From: Utricularia gibba
Taxonomy: Eukaryota; Streptophyta; Magnoliopsida; Lamiales; Lentibulariaceae
Reading direction: 5' to 3'
DNA length: 22,069 nucleotides
Assembly (NCBI GenBank): GCA_002189035.1
Contig: NEEC01000399.1
Span: 1 to 22,069 of the forward strand
Part shown: positions 1 through 8,959 of the stretch, one piece after another
How the letters are laid out: each line of letters begins with the position of its first letter
Numbering within the stretch: position 1 is the stretch's first letter
Notes under the pieces: model-generated
What the model saw: the letters and a program-made list of their open reading frames with translations, nothing else
What the model was told of the DNA's origin: nothing
Database searches by the model: none
Made by a program: the position numbers and the translations under genes

Positions 1-955
1 GTTTCTCAAGGAAAAGCTTGTCGTTTTTGGGCGGGTGATGTCGTTTGAACTTCGTTCTGACCAAGGTTCGGTCTGACTCCTTTGCCAAATCGGGTCCTAC
101 TCGACGAAAATCGTGATGCAGTTATTGAAGTTAGGATTTCATGAGCACCCAAAATGGTTTTTTCAACCGCATGCTTTATATTTGATAAGGCACTCTCGTG
201 GGGCAACGGTATCGAGCAGGAGGTCGAGTCGAGCTCGCCCCATAGTCATTTGTAGCTCGGCAAAAAAAACTTGATGCATTTATTAACGGTTGGTTTTAAT
301 AGGCCCTCAATGGTTTTCTCAAGGAAAAGCTTGTCGTTTTGGGCGGGTGATGTCGTTGTGAACTTCGTTCTGACCCAAGGTTCTGTCTGACTCCTTTGCC
401 ACATCGGGTCCAACTTGACGAAAATCGTGATGCAGTTATTGACGTTAGGATTTTCATGAGCACCCAAAATGCTTTTTTCAATCGCATGCTTTGTAGTTTA
501 GGAGGCGCTCTAGTGGGGCACGGTATCGGGCAAAAGGTCGAGTCGGGCTCGCTCCCAGAGTCGTTTGTAGCCCGACAAAAATATTGATGCATTTATTAAC
601 GTTCGGCGCTATTAGGCTGCCTACATAGTTTCTCAAGGAAAAGCTTATCGTTTCTGGGCGGGTGATGTCGTTGGGAACTTCGTTCGGACCCAAGGTTCTG
701 ACTGACTCCTTTGCCACATCGGGTCCTACTCGACGAAAATCGTGATGCAGTTATTGAAGTTAGGATGTCATGAGCACCCAAAATGGTTTTCTCAACCGCA
801 TGCTTTATATTTGATAAGGCACTCTCGTGGGGCAACGGTATCGAGCAGGAGGTCGAGTCGAGCTCGGCCCATAGTCATTTGTAGCTCGGCAAAAAATTGA
901 TGCATTAATTAACGTTGGGTTTTAATAGAACGCCTACATTGTTTTTCTCAAGGAA

Positions 956-1263
956 AAGCTTGTCGTTTTTGGGCGGTGATTTCGTTGTGAACTTCGTTCT
1001 GACCCAACGTTCGTCTGACTCTTTGCCACATCGGGTCCTACTCGACGAAAATCGTGATGCACTTATTGAAGTTAGGATGTCATGAGCACCCAAAATGGTT
1101 TTCTCAACCGCATGCTTTATATTTGATAAGGTGCTCTCGTGGGGCAACGGTATCGAGCAGGAGGTCGAGTCGAGCTCGGGCCCAGAGTCATTTGTAGCCG
1201 AAAAAATATTGATGCATTTATTAACGTTCGGCTATTAGGCTGCCTACATAGTTTCTCAAGGAA
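956..1263 (+). repeat. Reference monomer, subtype F (U4)
   Basis: F copies follow a B or B-like monomer and so begin after a CCTACATTG or CCTACATG end. Markers are TTTTTGGGCGGTGAT (one G short), GTTCGTCTG or AAGTTCGTCTG, GATAAGGTGCTCTCG joined to GAGCAGG and CCCAGAG, and CGGCTATTAGG or shorter. U4 and U39 share GATGCACTTATTG in place of GATGCAGTTATTG. Other members are U46, U61, U63 and U68. F is absent from 3068-11150. Confidence 0.7.
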
Positions 1264-1578
1264 AAGCTTGTCGTTTCTGGCGGGTGATGTCGTTGGGAAC
1301 TTCGTTCGGACCCAAGGTTCTGTCTGACTCCTTTGCCACATCGGGTCCTACTCGACGAAAATCGTGATGCAGTTATTGAAGTTAGGATGTCATGAGCACC
1401 CAAAATGGTTTTCAACCGCATGCTTTATATTTGAGGAGGCGCTCTCGTGGGGCAACGGTATCGAGTAGGAGGTCGAGTCGAGCTCGGGCCCATAGTCATT
1501 TGTAGCTCGGCAAAAAACTTGATGCATTAATTAACGTTGGGTTTTAATAGAACGCCTACATTGTTTTCTCAAGGAAAA

Positions 1579-1735
1579 GCTTGTCGTTTCTGGCGGGTGA
1601 TGTCGTTGGGAACTTCGTTCTGACCCAAGGTTCGTCTGACTCCTTTGCCACATCGGGTCCTACTCGACGAAAATCGTGATGCAGTTATTGAAGTTAGGAT
1701 TTCATGAGCACCCAAAATGGTTTTCTCAACCGCAT
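1579..1735 (+). repeat. First half-unit of a monomer (U6), 157 bases
   Basis: Defined here from the GCTT of the HindIII site to just before the GCTT of the GCATGCTT site. It aligns with 1736-1890. Matching landmarks at like positions are TCGTTGGGAAC with TCGTGGGGCAAC; GATGCAGTTATTGAAGTT with GATGCATTTATTAACGTT; and the ends CAAAATGGTTTTCTCAACCG with CCTCATGGTTTTCTCAAGG. Confidence 0.75.
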
Positions 1736-1890
1736 GCTTTATATTTGATAAGGTGCTCTCGTGGGGCAACGGTATCGAGTAGGAGGTCGAGTCGAGCTCG
1801 GGCCCATAGTCATTTGTAGCTCGGCAAAAAACTTGATGCATTTATTAACGTTGGTTTTAATAGGCTGCCTCATGGTTTTCTCAAGGAAAA
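1736..1890 (+). repeat. Second half-unit of a monomer (U6), 155 bases
   Basis: Partner of 1579-1735. The two GATGCA landmarks lie at 1678 and 1835, 157 bases apart, close to half the monomer. The strongest local match is AATGGTTTTCTCAA, found exactly at 1716-1729 in a first half and at 2184-2197 in a second half. The central part has diverged more, though GGTTCG...CTGACTC against GGTCGAGTCGAGCTC still lines up. Confidence 0.75.
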
Positions 1891-2201
1891 GCTTGTCGTT
1901 TTTGGGCGGGTGATGTCGTTGTGAACTTCGTTCTGACCCAAGGTTCGGTCTGTCTCCTTTGCCAAATCTGGTCCTACTCGACGAAAATCGTGATGCAGTT
2001 ATTGAAGTTAGGATTTCATGAGCACCCAAAATGCTTTTTCAATCGCATGCTTTATATTTGATAAGGCGCTCGTGGGGCAACGGTATCGAGCAGGAGGTCG
2101 AGTCGAGCTCGGGCCCATAGTCATTTGTAGCTGGCAAAAAACTTGATGCATTTATTAACGGTTGGTTTTAATAGGCTGCCTACAATGGTTTTCTCAAGGA
2201 A
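1889..2201 (+). repeat. Reference monomer, subtype D (U7)
   Basis: Markers are GTCGTTTTTGGGCGGG, GTTGTGAAC, GGTTCGGTCTGTCTCC, CCAAATCTGG, GATTTCATG, GAGCAGG, CCCATAG, AAAAAACTTGATG and AACGGTTGGTTTT. Most other D copies have the first part plus GATAAGGCACTCTCG. This copy has lost bases there (AAGGCGCTCG). Confidence 0.75.
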
Positions 2202-2518
2202 AAGCTTGTCGTTTTTGGGCGGGTGATGTCGTTGTGAACTTCGTTCTGACCCAAGGTTCGGTCTGACTCCTTTGCCACATCGGGTCCTACTCGACGAAAA
2301 TCGTGATGCAGTTATTGAAGTTAGGATTTCATGAGCACCCAAAATGGTTTTTCTCAACCGCATGCTTTGTAGTTGAGGAAGGCGCTCTAGTGGGGCAACG
2401 GTATCGGGCAAAAGGTCGAGTCGGGCTCGCACCTAGAGTCATTTTTAGCCTGTCAAAAAAAGTTGATGCATTTATTAACGTTGGGTTTTAATAGGTGCCT
2501 ACATGGTTTCTCAAGGAA
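2202..2518 (+). repeat. Reference monomer, subtype E (U8, 317 bases)
   Basis: Markers are GTTGTGAAC, GTCTGACTCC, CCACATCGGG, TTTGTAGTTGAGG, GCGCTCTAG, TATCGGGCAAAAGG, GTCGGGCTCGC, CATTTTTAGCCTGTC and CTACATGG. Most E copies also have GCTTTTTTCAATCGC, which this one lacks. Typical E-ended monomers are short (291-307 bases), so this 317-base copy is unusual for its class. The second half is the most diverged of all subtypes. The first half is close to D, so D versus E calls rest on the second half. Confidence 0.75.
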
Positions 2519-2773
2519 AAGCTTGTCGTTTCTGGGCGGGTGATGTCTTTTGGAACTTCGTTCTGACCATAGGTTCGGTCTGACTCCTTTGCCACATCGG
2601 GTCCTACTCGACGAAAATCGTGATGCAGTTATTGAAGTTAGGATTCATGAGCACCCAAAATGCTTTTCAATCGCAACCTTTTTATTTCAAGATTTAAGGG
2701 GGAGGGTCTCGAAGAGTCATTTCGGCAAAAAAATGCGTTGGTTTAATAGGCTGCCTACATGGTTTCTCAGGAA
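2519..2773 (+). repeat. Truncated, rearranged monomer (U9, 255 bases)
   Basis: The first 150 or so bases are a normal A-type start. From about 2675 the expected GCATGCTTT is replaced by an A/T-rich stretch (2675-2700) and then GGGGGAGGGTCTCGA, with no good match to any other monomer. Recognisable sequence resumes at AGAGTCATTT, but with further gaps (CGGCAAAAAAATGCGTTGG). GCATGC and GAGCTC are both missing. The following monomer (U10, 294 bases) also shows several losses between 2820 and 2870. Confidence 0.8.
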
Positions 2774-3067
2774 AAGCTTGTCGTTTCTGGGCGGTGATGT
2801 CTTTGGAACTTCGTTCTGACCTCGGTCTCTCCTTTGCCATCGGTCCTACTCACGAAAATGATGCAGTTATTGAAGTTAGGATTTCATGAGCACCCAAAAT
2901 GCTTTTCAACCGCATGCTTTGTAGTTGAGGAGGCGCTCTAGTGGGGCAACGGTATCGGGCAAAAGGTCGAGTCGGGCTCGCCCAGAGTCATTTTTAGCCT
3001 GTCAAAAAAAGTGATGCATTTATTAACGTTGGGTTTTAATAGGCTGCCTACATGGTTTCTCAAGGAA

Positions 3068-4610
3068 AAGCTTGTCGTTTCTGGGCGGGTGATGTCTTTG
3101 GAACTTCGTTCTGACCATAGGTTCGGTCTGACTCCTTTGCCACATCGGGTCCTACTCGACGAAAATCGTGATGCAGTTATTGAAGTTAGGATATCATGAG
3201 CACCCAAAAGGGTTTTCTCAACCGCATGCTTTATATTTGATAAGGCACTCTCGTGGGGCAACGGTATCGAGCAGGAGGTCGAGTCGAGCTCGGGCCCAGA
3301 GTCATTTGTAGCCCGGCAAAAAAATTGATGCATTTATTAACGTTCGGCTTTATTAGGCTGCCTACATAGTTTCTCAAGGAAAAGCTTGTCGTTTCTGGGC
3401 GGGTGATGTCGTTGGAACTTCGTTCGGACCAAGGTTCTGACTGACTCCTTTGCCACATCGGGTCCTACTCGACGAAAATCGTGATGCAGTTATTGAAGTT
3501 AGGATGTCATGAGCACCCAAAATGGTTTTCTCAACCGCATGCTTTATATTTGAGGAGGCGCTCTCGTGGGGCAACGGTATCGAGTAGGAGGTCGAGTCGA
3601 GCTCGGGCCCATAGTCATTTGTAGCTCGCAAAAAAATTGATGCATTAATTAACGTTGGTTTTAATAGGCCTACATTGTTTTCTCAAGGAAAAGCTTGTCG
3701 TTTCTGGCGGGTGATGTCGTTGGGAACTTCGTTCGGACCCAAGGTTCTGTCTGACTCCTTTGCCACATCGGGTCCTACTCGACGAAAATCGTGATGCAGT
3801 TATTGAAGTTAGGATTTCATGAGCACCCAAAATGGTTTTCTCAACCGCATGCTTTATATTTGATAAGGTGCTCTCGTGGGGCAACGGTATCGAGTAGGAG
3901 GTCGAGTCGAGCTCGGGCCCATAGTCATTTGTAGCTCGGCAAAAAACTTGATGCATTTATTAACGGTTGGTTTTAATAGGCTGCCTCAATGGTTTTCTCA
4001 AGGAAAAGCTTGTCGTTTTTGGCGGGTGATGTCGTTGGAACTTCGTTCTGACCCAAGGTTCGGTCTGTCTCCTTTGCCAAATCTGGTCCTACTCGACGAA
4101 AATCGTGATGCAGTTATTGAAGTTAGGATTTCATGAGCACCCAAAATTTTTTCAATCGCATGCTTTATATTTGATAAGGCACTCTCGTGGGGCAACGGTA
4201 TCGAGCAGGAGGTCGAGTCGAGCTCGGGCCCATAGTCATTTGTAGCTCGGCAAAAAACTTGATGCATTTATTAACGTTGGTTTTAATAGGCCGCCTCAAT
4301 GGTTTTCTCAAGGAAAAGCTTGTCGTTTTTGGGCGGGTGATGTCGTTGGGAACTTCGTTCTGACCCAAGGTTCGTCTGTCTCCTTTGCCAAATCGGTCCT
4401 ACTCGACGAAAATCGTGATGCAGTTATTGAAGTTAGGATTCATGAGCACCCAAAATGCTTTTCAGCATGCTTTAGTTGAGGAGGCGCTCTAGTGGGGCAC
4501 GGTATCGCAAAAGGTCGAGTCGGGCTCGCCCAGAGTCATTTTAGCCTGAAAAAATTGATGCATTTATTAACGTTGGTTTTAATAGGCTGCCTACATGGTT
4601 TCTCAAGGAA
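3068..4610 (+). repeat. Higher-order repeat copy 1, A-B-C-D-E (U11-U15)
   Basis: Starts are 3068 A, 3382 B, 3691 C, 4006 D and 4316 E. Each monomer shows its linked markers: A has GATATCATG, CCCAAAAGGG and GGCACTCTCG; B has GATGTCATG and the TTAATTAA site at 3645-3652; C has GGTGCTCTCG with GAGTAGG; D has CTGTCTCC and CCAAATCTGG; E has GCGCTCTAG with CATTTTAGCC. U15 is short (295 bases), as E copies usually are. Its 5' part is D-like, and the 5' parts of D and E are hard to tell apart. Confidence 0.8.
3691..4005 (+). repeat. Reference monomer, subtype C (U13, 315 bases)
   Basis: Markers are TTTCTGGCGGG, GTCGTTGGGAAC, GATTTCATG, GATAAGGTGCTCTCG, GAGTAGG, CCCATAG, GTAGCTCGG, AAAAAACTTGATG, AACGGTTGGTTTT and GCCTCAATGG. 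C resembles B in its first part and D in its last part. Confidence 0.8.
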
Positions 4611-5546
4611 AAGCTTGTCGTTTCTGGGCGGGTGATGTCTTTTGGAACTTCGTTCTGACCATAGGTTCGGTCTGACTCCTTTGCCACATCGGGTCCTACT
4701 CAACGAAAATCGTGATGCAGTTATTGAAGTTAGGATATCATGAGCACCCAAAAGGGTTTTCTCAACCGCATGCTTTATATTTGATAAGGCACTCTCGTGG
4801 GGCAACGGTATCGAGCAGGAGGTCGAGTCGAGCTCGGTCCCAGAGTCATTTGTAGCCCGGCAAAAAAATTGATGCATTTATTAACGTTCGGCTTTATTAG
4901 GCTGCCTACATAGTTTCTCAAGGAAAAGCTTGTCGTTTCTGGCGGGTGATGTCTTTTGGAACTTCGTTCGGACCCAAGGTTGACTGACTCCTTTGCCACA
5001 TCGGGTCCTACTCGACGAAAATCGTGATGCAGTTATTGAAGTTAGGATGTCATGAGCACCCAAAATGGTTTTCTCAACCGCATGCTTTATATTTGATAAG
5101 GTGCTCTCGTGGGGCAACGGTATCGAGTAGGAGGTCGAGTCGAGCTCGGGCCCATAGTCATTTGTAGCTCGGCAAAAAACTTGATGCATTTATTAACGGT
5201 TGGGTTTTAATAGGCTGCCTCAATGGTTTTCTCAAGGAAAAGCTTGTCGTTTTGGCGGGTGATGTCGTTGAACTTCGTTCTGACCCAAGGTTCGGTCTGT
5301 CTCCTTTGCCAAATCTGGTCCTACTCGACGAAAATCGTGATGCAGTTATTGAAGTTAGGATTTCATGAGCACCCAAAATGCTTTTTCAATCGCATGCTTT
5401 GTATTTGAGGAGGCGCTCTAGTGGGGCACGGTATCGGGCAAAAGGTCGAGTCGGGCTCGCCCAGAGTCATTTGTAGCCCGGCAAAAAAATTGATGCATTT
5501 ATTAACGTTGGGTTTTAATAGGCTGCCTACATGGTTTCTCAAGGAA
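4611..5546 (+). repeat. Higher-order repeat copy 2, contracted to three monomers (U16-U18)
   Basis: Starts are 4611 (A), 4926 (B/C chimera) and 5240 (D/E chimera). U17 opens like B (GATGTCATG) and closes like C (GGTGCTCTCG, GAGTAGG, GCCTCAATGG). U18 opens like D (CTGTCTCC, CCAAATCTGG) and closes like E (GCGCTCTAG, GGGCAAAAGG). Together they stand for B-C and D-E in two monomers instead of four, and the next monomer is again A. This is the pattern expected from two in-register deletions by unequal exchange. Confidence 0.75.
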
Positions 5547-7088
5547 AAGCTTGTCGTTTCTGGGCGGTGATGTCTTTGGAACTTCGTTCTGACCATAGGT
5601 TCGGTCTGACTCCTTTGCCACATCGGGTCCTACTCAACGAAAATCGTGATGCAGTTGTTGAAGTTAGGATATCATGAGCACCCAAAAGGGTTTTCTCAAC
5701 CGCATGCTTTATATTTGATAAGGCACTCTCGTGGGGCAACGGTATCGAGCAGGAGGTCGAGTCGAGCTCGGTCCCAGAGTCATTTGTAGCCCGGCAAAAA
5801 AATTGATGCATTTATTAACGTTCGGCTTTATTAGGCTGCCTACATAGTTTCTCAAGGAAAAGCTTGTCGTTTCTGGCGGGTGATGTCTTTTGGAACTTCG
5901 TTCGGACCCAAGGTTCGACTGACTCCTTTGCCACATCGGGTCCTACTCGACGAAAATCGTGATGCAGTTATTGAAGTTAGGATTCATGAGCACCCAAAAT
6001 GGTTTTCTCAACCGCATGCTTTATATTTGAGGAGGCGCTCTCGTGGGGCAACGGTATCGAGTAGGAGGTCGAGTCGAGCTCGGGCCCATAGTCATTTGTA
6101 GCTCGGCAAAAAATTGATGCATTTATTAACGTTGGGTTTTAATAGGCGCCTACATGTTTTCTCAAGGAAAAGCTTGTCGTTTCTGGGGGTGATGTCGTTG
6201 GGAACTTCGTTCGGACCAAGGTTCGTCTGACTCCTTTGCCACATCGGGTCCTACTCGACGAAAATCGTGATGCAGTTATTGAAGTTAGGATTTCATGAGC
6301 ACCCAAAATGGTTTTCTCAACCGCATGCTTTATATTTGATAAGGTGCTCTCGTGGGGCAACGGTATCGAGTAGGAGGTCGAGTCGAGCTCGGGCCCATAG
6401 TCATTTGTAGCTCGGCAAAAAACTTGATGCATTTATTAACGTTGGTTTTAATAGGCTGCCTCAATGGTTTTCTCAAGGAAAAGCTTGTCGTTTTTGGGCG
6501 GGTGATGTCGTTGGAACTTCGTTCTGACCCAAGGTTCGGTCTGACTCCTTTGCCAAATCGGTCCTACTCGACGAAAATCGTGATGCAGTTATTGAAGTTA
6601 GGATTTCATGAGCACCCAAAATGGTTTTTTCAACGCATGCTTTATATTTGATAAGGCACTCTCGTGGGGCAACGGTATCGAGCAGGAGGTCGAGTCGAGC
6701 TCGGGCCCATAGTCATTTGTAGCTCGGCAAAAAATTGATGCATTTATTAACGTTGGTTTTAATAGGCTGCCTCATGGTTTTCTCAAGGAAAAGCTTGTCG
6801 TTTTTGGGCGGTGATGTCGTTGTGAACTTCGTTCTGACCCAAGGTTCGGTCTGACTCCTTTGCCACATCGGTCCTACTCGACGAAAATCGTGATGCAGTT
6901 ATTGAAGTTAGGATTTCATGAGCACCCAAAATGCTTTTCAATCGCATGCTTTATATTGATCTCGTGGGGCAACGGTATCGGGCAGGAGGTCGAGTCGGGC
7001 TCGCCCCAGAGTCATTTGTAGCCCAAAAAAATTGATGCATTTATTAACGTTGGTTTTAATAGGCTGCCTACATGGTTTTCTCAAGGAA
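5547..7088 (+). repeat. Higher-order repeat copy 3, A-B-C-D-E (U19-U23)
   Basis: Starts are 5547 A, 5860 B, 6170 C, 6481 D and 6791 E. U19 shares CTCAACGAAAA and CCCAAAAGGG with U16. U20 has the B-type TTGAGGAGGCGC but lacks the B-type TTAATTAA. U21 has lost part of the G-rich stretch after the HindIII site (CTGGGGGTGATG). U23 is short (298 bases), missing bases around TTATATTGATCTCG near 6953-6966. The 1542-base length is almost the same as copy 1 (1543). Confidence 0.78.
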
Positions 7089-7398
7089 AAGCTTGTCGTT
7101 TCTGGGCGGTGATGTCTTTTGGAACTTCGTTCTGACCATAGGTTCGGTCTGACTCCTTTGCCATCGGGTCCTACTCAACGAAAATCGTGATGCAGTTTGA
7201 AGTTAGGATATCATGAGCACCCAAAAGGGTTTTCTCAACCGCATGCTTTATATTTGATAAGGCACTCTCGTGGGGCAACGGTATCGAGCAGGAGGTCGAG
7301 TCGAGCTCGGGCCCAGAGTCATTTGTAGCCCGGCAAAAAAATTGATGCATTTATTAACGTTCGGCTTTATTAGGCTGCCTACATAGTTTCTCAAGGAA

Positions 7399-8655
7399 AA
7401 GCTTGTCGTTTCTGGGCGGGTGATGTCTTTTGGAACTTCGTTCTGACCATAGGTTCGGTCTGACTCCTTTGCCACATCGGGTCCTACTCACGAAAATCGT
7501 GATGCAGTTATTGAAGTTAGGATATCATGAGCACCCAAAATGGTTTTCTCAACCGCATGCTTTATATTTGATAAGGCACTCTCGTGGGGCAACGGTATCG
7601 AGCAGGAGGTCGAGTCGAGCTCGGGCCCAGAGTCATTTGTAGCCCGGCAAAAAAAATTGATGCATTTATTAACGTTCGGCTTTATTAGGCTGCCTACATA
7701 GTTTCTCAAGGAAAAGCTTGTCGTTTCTGGGCGGGTGATGTCTTTTGGAACTTCGTTCTGACCATAGGTTCGGTCTGACTCCTTTGCCACATCGGGTCCT
7801 ACTCGACGAAAATCGTGATGCAGTTATTGAAGTTAGGATATCATGAGCACCCAAATGGTTTTCTCAACCGCATGCTTTATATTTGATAAGGTGCTCTCGT
7901 GGGGCAACGGTATCGAGTAGGAGGTCGAGTCGAGCTCGGGCCCATAGTCATTTGTAGCTCGGCAAAAAACTTGATGCATTTATTAACGTTGGTTTTAATT
8001 GGCTGCCTATGGTTTTCTCAAGGAAAAGCTTGTCGTTTTTGGGCGGGTGATGTCTTTTGGAACTTCGTTCTGACCATAGGTTCGGTCTGACTCCTTTGCC
8101 ACATCGGGTCCTACTCGACGAAAATCGTGATGCAGTTATTGAAGTTAGGATATCATGAGCACCCAAAATGGTTTTCTCAACCGCATGCTTTATATTTGAT
8201 AAGGCACTCTCGTGGGGCAACGGTATCGAGCAGGAGGTCGAGTCGAGCTCGGGCCCAGAGTCATTTGTAGCCCGGCAAAAAAATTGATGCATTTATTAAC
8301 GTTCGGCTTTATTAGGCTGCCTACATAGTTTCTCAAGGAAAAGCTTGTCGTTTCTGGGCGGGTGATGTCTTTTGGAACTTCGTTCTGACCATAGGTTCGG
8401 TCTGACTCCTTTGCCACATCGGGTCCTACTCGACGAAAATCGTGATGCAGTTATTGAAGTTAGGATATCATGAGCACCCAAAAGGGTTTTCTCAACCGCA
8501 TGCTTTATATTTGATAAGGCACTCTCGTGGGGCAACGGTATCGAGCAGGAGGTCGAGTCGAGCTCGGTCCCAGAGTCATTTGTAGCCCGGCAAAAAAATT
8601 GATGCATTTATTAACGTTCGGCTTTATTAGGCTGCCTACATAGTTTCTCAAGGAA
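7399..8655 (+). repeat. Left copy of a 1.56-kb segmental duplication (U25-U28)
   Basis: The run A, A/C, D/A, A is repeated at 8960-10213. Corresponding HindIII sites are offset by 1561, 1558, 1559 and 1558 bases. U26 and U31 share the private variant TTTTAATTGG where other monomers have TTTTAATAGG. U27 and U32 share an unusual combination: a D-type TTTTTGGG opening followed by A-type GTCTTTTGGAAC. The two copies are separated by the C/E monomer U29. Confidence 0.82.
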
Positions 8656-8959
8656 AAGCTTGTCGTTTCTGGCGGGTGATGTCGTTGGGAACTTCGTTCT
8701 GACCCAAGGTTCGTCTGACTCCTTTGCCACATCGGGTCCTACTCGACGAAAATCGTGATGCAGTTATTGAAGTTAGGATTTCATGAGCACCCCAAAATGC
8801 TTTTTTCAATCGCATGCTTTGTAGTTTAGGAGGCGCTCTCGTGGGGCACGGTATCGGGCAGGTCGAGTCGAGCTCGTCCCAGAGTCATTTGTAGCCCGAC
8901 AAAAAATTGATGCATTTATTAACGTTGCTATTAGGCTGCCTACATAGTTTCTCAAGGAA

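Larger units (their letters stand above)
1..3067 (+). repeat. Domain 1: mixed-subtype monomers U1-U10
   Basis: Monomer starts (AAGCTT) and subtypes are: U1 14 D; U2 327 E (5' part D/E-like with GGTTCTGTCTG); U3 641 B; U4 956 F; U5 1264 B; U6 1577 C; U7 1889 D; U8 2202 E; U9 2519 A-like, truncated; U10 2774 A 5' part joined to an E 3' part. Bases 1-13 are the end of the preceding monomer. From U5 the order B-C-D-E-A is already the higher-order repeat seen in the next domain. U2-U7 reads E-B-F-B-C-D, and the same order recurs at U66-U71 near the other end of the window. Subtypes were assigned by eye from linked diagnostic bases. Confidence 0.8.

Noticed and set aside
5912-5920. Pol III B box, as GGTTCGACT in U20 and at 11505 in U38
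   Set aside because: It resembles the GGTTCGANTCC core but fails at its 3' end, occurs only in a few deletion variants, and I see no A box upstream. A tRNA-derived origin is not supported.
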